Assembly: GCF_019649055.1 (NCBI RefSeq)
Contig: NW_026570221.1
Span: forward strand, 62,001-126,000
DNA: 64,000 nucleotides
Source: Paramacrobiotus metropolitanus
Taxonomy: Eukaryota; Tardigrada; Eutardigrada; Parachela; Macrobiotidae
Direction of reading: 5' to 3'
In this document: positions 32,640 to 44,134 of the stretch, one piece after another
How the letters are laid out: each line of letters starts with the position of its first letter
Position numbering within the stretch: the first letter of the stretch is position 1
Made by a program: the position numbers and the translations under genes
Notes under the pieces: model-generated
Told to the model about the DNA's origin: nothing
Databases searched by the model: none
What the model saw: the letters and a program-made list of their open reading frames with translations, nothing else

Positions 32640-33747
32640 CCCTGCCGGGCCAAGTTGGGACACTTTTTTCTATAAAATTACTACATGCATGGCGCCAATA
32701 CATTAATAAATATTTTTTTTTCTTGATTGTTAAAGGTGTTAGGCATCTTTAGGACTAAAGGTCTTTAAGTTTATGGCGTGCTTGAAGTCACAGTGAGGAG
32801 AAAACTAAAGTAGACCAGCTTGAAAACACCGCCAAACCCGTATGGCGCGACAGCTTCCCTCGCAATCATTAATTTTTTACAAATTCCGTTGAGGCCGTAA
32901 TATAAAAGCGATAAGCCCCAGTTGTTTACCATCAGTTCTCCTGTAAAAGGTGTTTGACAACATTCGATATCAGTAAAGTCTCTATGACCTTTTTGCAGTG
33001 CGTCGGCGAGCACTGTTCAAGTGAAGGGTGACCTTATTTGAAAGCTCGCCGCGCAGCCGCAGAATGCCAGAGAAGCCCGTCTCTGTTAAAATCTCGTTTG
33101 CAAAGTAATAAGGGTAAGTTTCGGGTTTTCAGGCCATGCAGCAAGCCGAAGACACTTGGCTCCAACGAACTTCAACAGCCGCCATAACTTTTCTCACATA
33201 TAGCTTCGCCGTTGTTTTCTTTCTCACTTCTTGCACTTCTACCTCCCAGCCTATGAGGTAGGTTTTTCTCGGCGCACCAAAATTGACTAACAGAACCTAT
33301 GACTTGTTCATGAAATGTATTACTTTTAGGTCATCTCAACCTATGCGCTAGGCAACCACAGTCCTAGGTAGACCGTTTTTAACATACAAGTCTATGGGAG
33401 GTGCTCCTTATTGCAATGCGAAGTCAACCCCTAATGGCGAAAGATTTTTGTTCTGACCAGTGACAATTACCTTTTTGGTCACTCAACAATTTGCAGAAAA
33501 GTTCACGCAAAAATATCAATCTTTGAATTTATTAGATGGGCAGATATAACCATTACTCAAAGGACTACTACCTCTCCCCCTAAATCTGTGCTCGGCTCCC
33601 TACTGACAAATCAAAACACTCCGATTTTAGTATTTCTAAACTTGCGATAAAAAGTTACACGGGAAAAGTGTGAATATAAGAACAGAACAACGTACAGAAA
33701 TATTTGCGAATTTTTTTACAAAAGTGTCCCAACTTGGCCCGGCAGGG
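32640..33747. mobile_element. TIR DNA transposon, non-autonomous, 1108 bp
   Basis: Perfect 28-bp terminal inverted repeats start CCCTGCCGGGCCAAGTTGGG at 32640 and end in the complement at 33747. Identical ends over 28 bp suggest modest age or selection on the ends. Internal frames (such as 32771-33013, minus) show no transposase motif. Flanks (AAATTACAG and ATGTAATAG) do not give a clear duplication, so the superfamily is left open. Confidence 0.82.
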
Positions 33748-34037
33748 ATGTAATAGAAATCTGGAATTCAACAAAAAAATAACGGCAAGATAGTAGTATT
33801 CAGTATTACGCAACATCAACATTTCGGTACAGTTGCTATCAAATTAATTTGGTACACAAGTTTTTGATGCAATTACGTCAAATTCCATAGTGGAAATTGG
33901 TGCTTCCATAAGACTGGTGATTAATGCGTATTACCTGTTGGTTCAAGAAGGGGCAACAGCGTTGGCATGGGTAACGTGACGGTCTGACAGAGGATGAATA
34001 AAGAAGGATAAAGAAGGCATGCTAAGTTTAAATATTG

Positions 34038-34406
34038 TATCACCGTGGACTGTGAAAGAGTCCAGGACGGAAGCCCAGACTGACAGGACTCCGTGGAGTG
34101 TAATACGTGACGTTTTAGGGAAGAAATGCACAACGCACGATATCCAGTCTACGTAGTACACTTTATTAGCGTTCTCGATCATAAAAACCAACACACTGAC
34201 GTTCATCACACTCAGAGAGCCAAATTCCATCTGCTCTCGACAACTCTAATACACTGCGCAGCAGTGAGCACGATGAACGGCAGTAGCCGACCAATCAGAG
34301 AAGCGCTGCGTCACGGACGGCAATTCCCCACGGAGTAGTGCGACGAAGCACTCCCCCAACTCCAGTAGCGTCACTAAGGTGGACGCAGGGGAGTCATCGC
34401 CTCACA
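34038..34406 (-). repeat. 3' LTR (369 bp)
   Basis: Same length as the 5' LTR with seven substitutions and no indels. AATAAA is at the complement of 34162-34167 and a CCAAT box at 34291. The region just upstream in element orientation lacks a strong polypurine tract; only AGAGGCA precedes TGTGAGG. Confidence 0.93.
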
Positions 34407-35184
34407 TGCCTCTGGGTGGGAGGATGAGCTCCGTCGAAGCTAAATCCATTCCATCTCGCTCCGATCGTTGGTCGTAAAAAAAACAACATCAAATTCTCTT
34501 AATCCTTCTTAACACATGATTCCGAATGCACAATGTGAATAAAGAGATCTGTATAAAAATTTTATTCCATTTAAACAGATCAACAGTTAAAACAGATCAA
34601 CAAAAGTGGTTAAATGAAACATGTAGACTAGGATCCTCCATTGACTAGCATAGGTCACAGGTCCTGTCCACCGTTTTCCGCATCTTTGGCCCATTCCGCT
34701 CCATTTTGAGCAACTTCGCTCCGCTTGAGCATTTGCGCATCTTCGTGCGACTTTCATCACATCAGCTTTTTTAGGAATAAGGTGCGTATCGAATGTACGT
34801 CTTAGGAATACTGCTTCAGCTTTGGAATAGGTGTGTATCAATTGTACGACTTCATAATGAGATCCGGTTAAGTCATGGAGGGACATCATATAGACAAGCG
34901 AAGTTCGCTTCCTCCCTAGTAAGATCATCCTTCTGATCGTGGATGTGCGACATCATCTGGTAAGGTTAATTCAGCATAGGTCATGGAGGAACTTAGCCAT
35001 TTCTCATCGGCTTTCAAGCCCATCTCAGCTTGCCTCCCTTGTAAAGTTCATCTCGTCGCACAATCCATCTCTTCAACCTTATTTAGAGAGCCGGCCAAGT
35101 GTACCGTAGCTACTCTTAACTAAGATGAGTTGATATATAGGGATGCCGACATAAGCCGTAGCAACTCCTATTAAATCAGGTTCA
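34407..35184 (-). other. 3' untranslated region of the Gypsy element
   Basis: About 780 bp between frame E and the 3' LTR. It contains two loosely repeated blocks (TCATGGAGGGACATCAT near 34875 and TCATGGAGGAACTTAGCC near 34980, each followed by a CTCCC-TAAG run). A short frame at 34587-34928 is not supported. Confidence 0.6.
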
Positions 35185-38184
35185 CTAATTCATCATCTCA
35201 TTCGACCCATCTCCATCGTCTCGGTCTCGCGGTGGACGTTTCCGAGTTGGGCCCGGCTGATTTCTGTCGGAAGTCCGATCAACTGGTGCAGCTGATCCAG
35301 CCGGTACGTCCTCGTCCGCTTGAACTCGTAGGACGATGTGTCGTGGACCGCGACCTTTCCCTAGTCGTGAACGTTTGATCGCGTCCAAACGATGTCGTGC
35401 ATCGTTCTCTTCCCGTTGCAGGTTCCGATTCTGAGGATCTTCCGCCAATCGTTGTCTGGCATCCTCATACTGATTCCGGATGTTCTGGTTTCGAGCAGCT
35501 CGTCTGCCCGGTGTATTCGGAACATGAGCGGTTGTCGGTTGTTTCGATCCTTTCCATACCAGGTGCTCCTCGATATACTCATGGACTCGATCTTGCGGCT
35601 CGATGTACGGCGTGTCCATAGTATCTCGGATTCGATTGATTCGCTCCTGGTACTGTGCTTCGTGTGTTTCGTGAAGGTTGCAATCATCGAATCGCTTTTT
35701 GCAGATCGCCAATCCGTCTTTCGCTTTACGTGCGATCTCCTGATGTCTCGACGGCATTCCTAACTTAGCAACCTTTTCCCGGTACACAGGCGGAACTTTC
35801 CTCTTCGTAAAGTCCGAAAACAGCTGATTCTGTGTGGGAAAATGGCCCAATCTCGCGACAAAGATGTTCTGACCGAAAACTCGCGATTTGTAGTCGGTAG
35901 GGTCAACCGTCAGTCCAATGGCTGCTCGTGCCGCAAGTACTTTGAATGCCGGATTCACGTTACGTAGCACAAATTGTGCCACATAGATACTGCGCTCCTT
36001 AATCTCCTGGTAGCGGAATTGTGTCCACCCCGTTGTGTCGATTGTATCCAATGGGACTTCAAATAAGCTCAGTTCTAGTAGACTCGGTAAGCCACATTGT
36101 CTGATGGGTGTATAACACACCATTGCGGATTCGGTGGTGATCTCCAGGCGACCGAGGTTGCTCTCTCTGAGATCCGTTTTATAATTAGAGTCCCTTAAAA
36201 ATTCGCGAAGATTGTGGAGCTGCGTATGTATCATCACCGACTGCTCCGATTCGATCTCTAACCTCAAATAATCGACGTCATCCATATCATACATTTTGCT
36301 GATCAACCTGCGTTGCGAACTATCAAACCGAGAGTGATCTCTCTGGCGACCATCTTCGCGTCGTCGTTCTGGTCGTTCCTGTTGATGTTCCGGTTGATAT
36401 CTGTTCTGTGGTTCCTGACGACAATTCTGCGATTCGTGAGGGCCTTCCTGCTCACGTCGCGCCGATGTCGATGGTTCGAGATCGCGGTCGAATACCACGT
36501 TCCGTTTGTGAACGATACTTTCAGATGATAATTCCTTCGGTTCGTCATCATCCATCGTTACAACCAATGGTTCCACCATGCGGACCACTGATTTTACTTT
36601 CGGTTGTTTCGGCGGAGTATCGTCGCGTTCCCCACTCGAAGTTCGTTTATGGTTGATCGGGAAACCTGCGAAGTAATTCATGTCTTCCTGCCATCCCTTG
36701 TCGTATGGGCTGCGACTCCGAGCAGGTCCCGCTAATGTTCCTTCTCGTCGTTCAGGTGTGAACCCCCTGACTTTTGGGTGGCAGAAACCAACTCCCATCG
36801 GTATCTGTTGACGTAGTTCATCTTGGCGCGTTTCATCTCGACGCGGTTCATCTCGTCGCCTGTCAACAGGTTCATGGCGACGATGTGCACTGGTTTCGAT
36901 TACTTTGTCTCCATGTCGCACCCACGATCTACCGCCATGGTAATCGTGATCGCGCGAGCGTGATCTATCATCTCTTTCGTTATGATAGCCACGAGTTCTT
37001 TCACGGGAACGTTCTCTTGACCTTTCGTTTCGAGAGTCATAATTTCGTTCATGTGAATACTCTCGTGATCTCTGATGTTCCCTTCTAACTGGTGATCGAG
37101 ATCGTTGAAACCCTTCATCGCGCCGAAAACTTTGAAATGCTTTCATAACATCTCGTTCCATTTCATGTGTCTTCCGAACTTTTTCAGTCATCTTTTCGAT
37201 GAGCAGCTTGGTACCGGGTTTAAGCGCTTCGCCTCTTTCCATCCTCATCTTTTCCCGTAGGAGGAGTTCGAATACATTTACGCGAATCTTTGACGGTTCC
37301 TTAATTAACTCGTCGATCTGGAGAAGAACGCCCTTCACTCTAACCTCCGCTTCGTCTGCGTTCAGTTGGGCCACAGGAATAGGAGCTTTGCCCTGCACCG
37401 ACTTTTCTCGGTAATCCTGGGCTGCACGTTGTTCAGCACGTTTTCTGCTATTTGTCAATTCATTAGCCAAATATCGCTGCCGCTTTTCTTCCATCATCCG
37501 TGCCTCATCCGCTTCGAACTTCTTGCGGTAAGCATCGCACAGATCGTCTTGAGGAGGTTCATAAGTAGCGTCCCAGCCGATCTCACCGTTCTTGATCGCT
37601 TGGCGATATCGATCTTCAATGAGCATCTTCTCTCTTGGTCGGACCGTCTTCCATGCCGCCGCAGATGTGATAGCTCGGAAAACATCTTTGTTTCCGCGGA
37701 TGGCTTCAGTGTATGCCACCAAAGTTCGATTTGGTTCTTTGAAAATGCAGTACCAACAAGGGTAATCCCCTCTTTCAACCTTATTGTTTCGGATACAGTC
37801 CGGACATTTGGAATTATAGCCCGTAAACGGATCAATCCACGGTTCCACTGGGCGTTTTGCTGGTACTGATGAAGTCGCCTGACTTGTAGCAGGTGCGGCC
37901 GCAACTTGAGATCGCGGGGGTGCCGGCACTGGCTGACTTCGAACGTTCGTAGGTCCAGCTGGATTCTTCACGGGCACGGTTGCCGCTTGGTTTTTCGTAG
38001 CTACCGGTGCTGCCTGACTTTTCTGAGGCGCAGGTTCTACCTGACATCGTATAGATGCCGGTGCTGCTTGAGTTCTTCCATTCGCAGATCCAGATTGATT
38101 ACCCGCGGCTGCTGGTGCTGCTTGACTTATCACCGCCGGTGCCGCCGCTTGAGTATTCGGTTTGGTCGGACCTTTTTCCGCCAT
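35185..38184 (-). CDS. accessory frame E, 999 residues, SR-rich protein in the env position
   Basis: The longest accessory frame, last before the 3' LTR. The N-terminus is Ala/Pro/Gln repeats (SQAAPAAAGNQSG). A C-X2-C ... C-X2-C metal-site candidate lies at ~126-147 (CPDC and CWYC), then a helical domain (~150-360). An arginine-serine-rich region follows at ~365-470 (RSRSPVRREHQRSREYSHER, NERSRERSRERTRG), and a folded-looking C-terminal half at ~620-850 (YLRLEIESEQSVMIHTQLHN). SR domains in cellular proteins mediate splicing-factor contacts and nuclear-speckle targeting, so a role in RNA export or splicing of the element's transcript is a reasonable guess. No signal peptide or membrane segment, so it is not an envelope protein. 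Confidence 0.8.
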   Translation of the reverse strand: MAEKGPTKPNTQAAAPAVISQAAPAAAGNQSGSANGRTQAAPASIRCQVEPAPQKSQAAPVATKNQAATVPVKNPAGPTNVRSQPVPAPPRSQVAAAPATSQATSSVPAKRPVEPWIDPFTGYNSKCPDCIRNNKVERGDYPCWYCIFKEPNRTLVAYTEAIRGNKDVFRAITSAAAWKTVRPREKMLIEDRYRQAIKNGEIGWDATYEPPQDDLCDAYRKKFEADEARMMEEKRQRYLANELTNSRKRAEQRAAQDYREKSVQGKAPIPVAQLNADEAEVRVKGVLLQIDELIKEPSKIRVNVFELLLREKMRMERGEALKPGTKLLIEKMTEKVRKTHEMERDVMKAFQSFRRDEGFQRSRSPVRREHQRSREYSHERNYDSRNERSRERSRERTRGYHNERDDRSRSRDHDYHGGRSWVRHGDKVIETSAHRRHEPVDRRRDEPRRDETRQDELRQQIPMGVGFCHPKVRGFTPERREGTLAGPARSRSPYDKGWQEDMNYFAGFPINHKRTSSGERDDTPPKQPKVKSVVRMVEPLVVTMDDDEPKELSSESIVHKRNVVFDRDLEPSTSARREQEGPHESQNCRQEPQNRYQPEHQQERPERRREDGRQRDHSRFDSSQRRLISKMYDMDDVDYLRLEIESEQSVMIHTQLHNLREFLRDSNYKTDLRESNLGRLEITTESAMVCYTPIRQCGLPSLLELSLFEVPLDTIDTTGWTQFRYQEIKERSIYVAQFVLRNVNPAFKVLAARAAIGLTVDPTDYKSRVFGQNIFVARLGHFPTQNQLFSDFTKRKVPPVYREKVAKLGMPSRHQEIARKAKDGLAICKKRFDDCNLHETHEAQYQERINRIRDTMDTPYIEPQDRVHEYIEEHLVWKGSKQPTTAHVPNTPGRRAARNQNIRNQYEDARQRLAEDPQNRNLQREENDARHRLDAIKRSRLGKGRGPRHIVLRVQADEDVPAGSAAPVDRTSDRNQPGPTRKRPPRDRDDGDGSNEMMN

Positions 38185-38565
38185 CTTCGGTTTTAATCTG
38201 CAATGTTAAGGCATGTCAAAATATCATCTCACAACCATCTCACGATCATTCTTATCAACTTTTTACGCCTATGTTAGGCTATTCCCGTACTGAGCTGAGA
38301 CCTTCCTAGCTCATGATGACATTTTTTACACTGTAACATGGTGACCTCTCCATGTTGTCAGTTCTAAGCTCATTCGCCTGTTTGACTGATGTGGTTATCT
38401 CATCTTCTCATCTCGTTTAGCACATTCGCTAAGTCATTTCAACCATCTGTTTCATCGTTTTTCCTCTCGGTTGTTTCAACTTTTCGCTTTCGTTAAACTG
38501 GTATGATGCTGTTTCGTCTGTAATGTGCGGTGAACCTTCCTAACCGCACATCACGCATCTCTCAT

Positions 38566-38895
38566 TCACTCATGTACTGATGTGTCAGCCGACTCTGCTG
38601 TTTCAGTCGCTGCTGGCACATTATCTCCGGTTTCTGCCGACTGCGTTTCGGTTTCGCCAGTTTTAGGCTCAGTCGGTGCCGGTTGTTGTGATTCTGAGGC
38701 AACTTCTTGCGATGCCGGAGTCTTTACTGTATCCACGATCTCCTTTTCCGGAGTATCTTCCGGAAGCTCCTCAGGTTTTGAGAAAATGCGGCCGTTCTTG
38801 AGCTCCAGCAGTTTATCATCAATTAGACTCTCAACTGCTAATCTAATCACTTCCCGATCACTTTCAATGTTATAAGTCCCCAGTTCATAGTTCAC
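38566..38895 (-). CDS. accessory frame D, 109 residues
   Basis: The N-terminal 40 residues (EVIRLAVESLIDDKLLELKN, then GRIF) resemble the recognition half of a winged helix. The rest is Glu/Thr/Ala-rich and disordered. The fold assignment is a weak inference. It is followed by a ~380-bp non-coding spacer to frame E. Confidence 0.45.
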   Translation of the reverse strand: MNYELGTYNIESDREVIRLAVESLIDDKLLELKNGRIFSKPEELPEDTPEKEIVDTVKTPASQEVASESQQPAPTEPKTGETETQSAETGDNVPAATETAESADTSVHE

Positions 38896-38899
38896 GGCA

Positions 38900-41573
38900 A
38901 AAACGTTTTATAGATTGTCGCCTGTGACTCCCATCGATCCGCCAAGTCTTGGCATCGCAGCGTCGGTAATGGCTATTTTCCAAAACTTGAGTTCCATCTT
39001 CAGTCGTGGAGGAAGCGTTGGCTGTGGCAGATAATATGACCATTTGTTGAATCTGAATAACAAATGCCCAACTTTCCTTCTTTGTAGGCCCTCTTGGTCA
39101 TCCTGTCGAAGCTCACGCCGGGTAATCTCGAAACTCGGTTGGCACATATGACTGCTCTGAGATCTTTGTGAGTCATCTTCTGAAATGGCTGCCTCGCCAA
39201 GATGCTCTTCAATTCGCACCACGCATGGTTCTGATTATCCAATGGTAATCCGAGCATATAGTCGCGATCTTCTGACGTCGACTCTTTTTCATCGATTAAG
39301 AGCTTCGGAATTGAGCTTGACGAAGACTTCGTCGATTTCGGTTCGTTTCGCTGGGTGGGAGCCGAGTCCGTCTCGTCATCTTTCGATTCTTCTTCAGCAG
39401 TTTTGCCTTCTTCTTGGGGAGTTACGCTGGCTTTCGACTTGCCACCGCTAGTTTTTGCCTGCTTCGATGTTGGCAACAGCGATGCCTGTTGTCGACGACG
39501 GCGCATTTCTTCCAATTCCGCTTCGGTTTGTGCCGTCAGCTTATCCATGGGAGTTACGGCCTTCGTTTTCTCACCATGTGACTGGTAGCCGCTTGGCTCG
39601 TTGTAGCCGCTTGTCCCGACGTTGAAGGTGCATCTTGTTCTGGTTCGTTATCCGATTCGTAATCGAATTCCACGATGCCTTTCGGTGTCAACGACTCCTT
39701 CAACTTATCTGCCTTGATCTTTTCCCTGGCAGCTCGTTTCTGATCTCCCTTCTGTAAGATCACATTCAGCATGGGAGTTTCCGGATCATTTCGCTGAGGA
39801 ATTGGGAGTTTTTCCATCACTCCTTTATCGGAGAAATTGCAGTAGTCATGTAGTTCCTCTGGTATGAATCCCAGCATGGTATAGCGAATCGGGGATTCTT
39901 CATAAGCGTTAGTGGTGAGCAATTTACCCTCTTGAAGCATCTGTGTTAGCATCGTCTCATTGCCCGCTTCGATCTCCGCGATCCTACCCATTCCGCCTTG
40001 CCATAATCCATTCATATATTGGCTAATACGATGTCGAGTAGAACCTACAGGACTCTGCAGGCCTGCAATGGCCGATTCGATCTGTCGTCTCTTATCAGCG
40101 GACTTTTCAAATAACTTTTTGTCGATTCCTATAGTCCTGATTAACTTCGATTTGCAACGCCAATCGAGGTGTTCCTTGATCAATTGACCCGAATTCAAAA
40201 TGTAATCGATCATCGTATCCAACTTCGATGGGGTTAGACGTCAGTTCTGTTTATTCAGCCATTCCTTAACACGCTGTCAAAACCGGACCGTCACTGAGGT
40301 ATCGCCTCGTGTGCGTATTGTTCGCATGGCGAATTTCCCAGCCTCAAACAGATCATCCTCTGTTAAGATATCTGTTAAGATATCGTTGTCCTCCCCTAAT
40401 TCCTCGAAGTCGGGAAAAGGTTGATTATCTTCTGGTTCAGAATATTCCAAGTCGCTATTACCCTGTCTTCTGGTATATTGTGCTAATCCGACTTCATCGA
40501 TACGTCGGACTGCCGCAGGCTTAGACTTCTTCTTGGTACTCTTCTTCTTCGCACTTTTCTTCTGTTTTTCCAACGCTGCCTGTTTCGGTTTTTCCAGAGT
40601 CGCTTCCAAGCTGTTAGGTGCCACCTTCAGTTCTACCGTCTGACTTCGTGTGGCCCGAACCGGAATGTTGGGCTTCGACTTCGAAGCGACCGTCGATGTA
40701 CTTGGACGACCTGACTCTGATGCCGTCGACTCGCGAGATGCTTCACGTTTCCCTTTTTCCTTCTGCGCTTTCTCTCTACGTTCTTTCTGAGTTGACGCTG
40801 CCATAATCTGTCCCATATTAATCGCTCTCTTTATCGCGATAGCTGGTGGTTTCGGTTTTTCTTCCGGCGATGTTGCTGATCGTATAACACCCTTTTTCGG
40901 TGTAGTAGTCGAGGATCTCTGACTCTCATCGATCTCCACGACATCGTCATCCTCCGAATCCTCGGTTTCACTCTCTTCATCGTCAGATGGGGATTGGTCC
41001 TTCCTTTTTCCTTCTTTCCCTTTTGACTTTTCCGTTCCCGTCTTTCCGGGTTTATCAGTCCCCTTGTCTGATTTCTCCGATTTCTTTGACTTTGTGTCAG
41101 TTTTAGATGACCTCGGTTTCGATTCCTCTTTAGACGATTTCGATTTAGATTCGTCTTTGGACGTTCGTGGCGCTGGATCCTCGTCTTCCGATTCTTCTTG
41201 AACCGTGTCCTCATCATCATCTTCCTCCTCTTTCTTCGTCGGTCTCAGATTCCGCAGGTGGGTGACATCGATCGCAGTTTACGTCATTACATGCCTTGTG
41301 ATCTGCTCCCATCATGATCGCGATCGCCCGTTGCATCGATCGTCTGGGGTTATTCTCATCGATGGGTTCATCTTCCGCCTGGGGAGCATTTTCGCCTGAT
41401 GGAGCATCTTCGGCTTCCATCTGTTCTTCATCTTCACCTTCACCAGCATGACCTTCCTCCTCTGCCTGTTTGGATTTGACATAAGTTTCATGGATTTCGG
41501 CCGCTACCGTATGTCTCCATCTCGTAGACCAACTGGTAATGCGGTGTGTAGACTCGCGTACGAAAATGGCCAT
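38900..41573 (-). CDS. accessory region C, several adjoining charged frames
   Basis: Serial short frames on the element strand, mostly acidic or lysine/serine-rich, with some structured stretches (ILNSGQLIKEHLDWRCKSKL near 40180; KDLRAVICANRVSRLPGV near 39130). The last of these ends in a possibly winged-helix-like C-terminus. Whether these were always separate genes cannot be told from one copy. Treated as fossil. Confidence 0.5.
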
Positions 41574-42411
41574 CGTCAGTATATGTAGCTATCACCCTGA
41601 CATAGGCTCCATCGTCGGCAGCTCGATGACACATGATATTCAGAATTCCGTTTCTGTTAGCTTGAACATCTTTTTTCTTGTCCTCAGGCAGCATATTGTA
41701 CAGATTCGCCAGTGCTTTTTCATTTTCCATATTAGCATATTCCCTCTCTTCTTTCGATGTAAACCAAGGTGCAAATGGGACGGGATCTCCCGATATAGGA
41801 TCGACGATCTCGACAATCATCACTATTGGCAATCCGACCGTACAGTGGAGTCCCAATTTGAAAACTCGACAAGTCATTTCCTGATACAAGTAAGTCGTAT
41901 CATATGCCTCTTTCGGCTTCCTTTGACCATCTGACTCGATCCCCTCTTTCAGCCGATTTTGTTCAACTGCCAGCATCTCTCCATCGGTTGCGTACATGTA
42001 CGCGAAGTGGTCGTCGTGCGTTCCCACTCGTATACAAATCCATGCTTTCTCTTTCACTGCTATTGGCGTGATCAGTTGTCTTAGCGTCTGAATTAGGATT
42101 CGTGGGTCTGCACGATCTTCCTCGCGCGCAATCTTGAGTAGCGCCCCCTGCACCTCATCTCTCGACTGTTTGGTGATCTGGTTTCTGATTTCCGTCGGTG
42201 TAGTGTGATGATATAAGGGAATCTCCTCGTTCGTAACTTTGTCGATAATCTGGGCAGTAACCTTGCTCGGCGGTCCCTCTGATCTCGAATAAGTCACTGT
42301 ATATGCCCGAACCTGGGGTATGATCATCGGAGTTCTTGCCGGTGTTGGTAGTGGCTGAGTCACTGCGATCTGTTGTTCCTTCGGTGGTTCCTTATTCACC
42401 GAGGGTTTCAC
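41488..42411 (-). CDS. accessory frame B, 307 residues, unknown
   Basis: Begins MKPSVNKEPPKEQQIAV, sharing the KEPPKE motif with the end of frame A. The body looks globular (YTVTYSRSEGPPSKVTAQII, AWICIRVGTHDDHFAYMYA, VGLPIVMIVEIVDPISGDP). No membrane segment and no recognised family. Confidence 0.65.
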   Translation of the reverse strand: MKPSVNKEPPKEQQIAVTQPLPTPARTPMIIPQVRAYTVTYSRSEGPPSKVTAQIIDKVTNEEIPLYHHTTPTEIRNQITKQSRDEVQGALLKIAREEDRADPRILIQTLRQLITPIAVKEKAWICIRVGTHDDHFAYMYATDGEMLAVEQNRLKEGIESDGQRKPKEAYDTTYLYQEMTCRVFKLGLHCTVGLPIVMIVEIVDPISGDPVPFAPWFTSKEEREYANMENEKALANLYNMLPEDKKKDVQANRNGILNIMCHRAADDGAYVRVIATYTDDGHFRTRVYTPHYQLVYEMETYGSGRNP

Positions 42412-42462
42412 TGGAACTACCGACGTCTCTTGCGCCTTCGGCTGTTCCTTACTCGCCTTGGG

Positions 42463-44109
42463 CTACGCTAGCACAACCGACATTTCCTGCACCTTCGGCG
42501 GTTCTTTACTCGCCGTGGGCTTCACTGGTACCGGCATCTCTTTTTCTTTCGGCGGTTCCTTACTCGCCGTCGACTTTTTAGTCTGATGTCCCTTTTCTGT
42601 TGATTTAGGACTTGTCGTCTGCGATCTGTTCCGTTTAACGCTACCGCGAGATGAATCTGCCGTTGAACTTTCTCGTGATCTCGCTCGTCGCTCAATAGCT
42701 TTGTCGATTCGTCTCTTCTGTTCCTTTAAATCTGCATCTGTCATCTCTTCAACTGGCTTCGCAGTTGATGTACCAGGTTTAGGTGCATCGCTCGTCGTAG
42801 GTTGCATCTGTGATGGACCGGCTACGATGGCCTCAGGCTGTGCGACCTCTTCGGAAAACTTCTCGATCCATCTCAGAATCCGTTCAATCATTTCCGGCCA
42901 CGGCCTGTTTATCAGCGCCTGATGATATGTCTTCATTGTGGCAACTCTAATTCCGAGATCTTTTCGTGCTTCTTGAACCTTCACTTTCCGTTCCTTAAGC
43001 ACTATGTGTCCCGAATCGGTTACGGCCATCTGCTCTATCATATAACCATAGAGGAGCTGCTCGTCATTCACTCTTTCGTGCATTCGGTAGAAGTTCCGGC
43101 ACAGACGGTTAAAGTTGTGAATAGCCCTCCGATCATCTGCGGTGAGCTCTTCCTCCGCTCCTATAGTCATGTTGAGCCGATCATCTTCTTCACTGACGTT
43201 CACCGCCAATCTTGGTACGTATCTGGAAGGTAATCCTGGAGGACTTATTGTCATCGTCTCCATCTGTGGGCCTAATGGGGGCAACATTCCTCGTGGTCGA
43301 GGTGAGCTACGATTTCCATGTCGCGATCTTCTGCCTCTTTTGTTCGGAGCTCGTCTGTCAAATCTGTTAAACGGATGATGTGCCCTCATAGGTGGTGTCT
43401 CACTCCGTTGAGGAAACAACGATGGGAAAGATGATGGAACTGGTGCTGGCGCCCTTCCGCCACGCACCGATCCTGGCGGCGATCCGCCGATTATCCCGCC
43501 ATGTCGAACTGGTACTGACATTGGGCTTCCGAATCCGTGATGTCGGATGGGCGACGCTGACATTCCGCCGAGTCCCCCATGTCGGACAGGTGTGGATGAC
43601 ATCCGGCCAAATCCACCATGCCCCTTCGGAAAATTGGGTACCGGCGGTGGTCCCATCGGCATTTGCACAGATCCATACATCGGTGGAATGTGTGTTCCAG
43701 GAAACAGTTGAAATGGATCGTTTTGTACCGGGTATTGAGTTGGTCCGGCCGGATGGCCGTAAGTCAACCAATTCTGTGTACTCTGATAACTCATAGGGTC
43801 CTGGTACGGATAGCATGCCTGGACGCCGGCCGCATAAGGCGGTTGATCGCTCGGTCCCGGTTCGTTCTGCGCCATTCCTGCAGACGATGTGGACTCATTT
43901 CTGTAGTAAGTGCCTTGGCTACGATCGCCTTCCATTCTTATCGGCGTCGATGCTTTTAACGGATTTCCGATGCTTTCCGAGTCGGAATTCTCTGAATTCT
44001 GTCGTTCCAGTCTTTCCATTAACTTTTTATTACCTGCTATAACAATGAAACGATATCTGTTAGCCAGTTTACATCGGTTAACTTTTACACCTTCCCAACT
44101 CCTGTTCAT
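42463..44109 (-). CDS. accessory frame A of the Gypsy element, 548 residues, unknown
   Basis: Lies 25 nt downstream of integrase. The N-terminal half is proline/glycine/methionine-rich with repeats of the type SPIRHHGFGSPMSVPVRHGG, then an arginine-rich segment (NKRGRRSRHGNRSSPRPRG). A probably folded helical region follows at ~320-430 (RAIHNFNRLCRNFYRMHERV). The tail has KEPPKE repeats. It resembles no env or gag that I know. Possible RNA-binding role from the RG/RS-like composition, but this is inference. Confidence 0.7.
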   Translation of the reverse strand: MNRSWEGVKVNRCKLANRYRFIVIAGNKKLMERLERQNSENSDSESIGNPLKASTPIRMEGDRSQGTYYRNESTSSAGMAQNEPGPSDQPPYAAGVQACYPYQDPMSYQSTQNWLTYGHPAGPTQYPVQNDPFQLFPGTHIPPMYGSVQMPMGPPPVPNFPKGHGGFGRMSSTPVRHGGLGGMSASPIRHHGFGSPMSVPVRHGGIIGGSPPGSVRGGRAPAPVPSSFPSLFPQRSETPPMRAHHPFNRFDRRAPNKRGRRSRHGNRSSPRPRGMLPPLGPQMETMTISPPGLPSRYVPRLAVNVSEEDDRLNMTIGAEEELTADDRRAIHNFNRLCRNFYRMHERVNDEQLLYGYMIEQMAVTDSGHIVLKERKVKVQEARKDLGIRVATMKTYHQALINRPWPEMIERILRWIEKFSEEVAQPEAIVAGPSQMQPTTSDAPKPGTSTAKPVEEMTDADLKEQKRRIDKAIERRARSRESSTADSSRGSVKRNRSQTTSPKSTEKGHQTKKSTASKEPPKEKEMPVPVKPTASKEPPKVQEMSVVLA

Positions 44110-44134
44110 ATCATCATAACGCCCTTTTTAATTG

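Noticed and set aside
33943-34230. Hydrophobic frame present in both LTRs (MEFGSLSVMNVSV)
   Set aside because: Its presence twice only reflects the LTR duplication; no evidence that it is translated.
34407-34440. Polypurine tract for the Gypsy element
   Set aside because: The expected purine run next to the 3' LTR is weak; nothing convincing to annotate.
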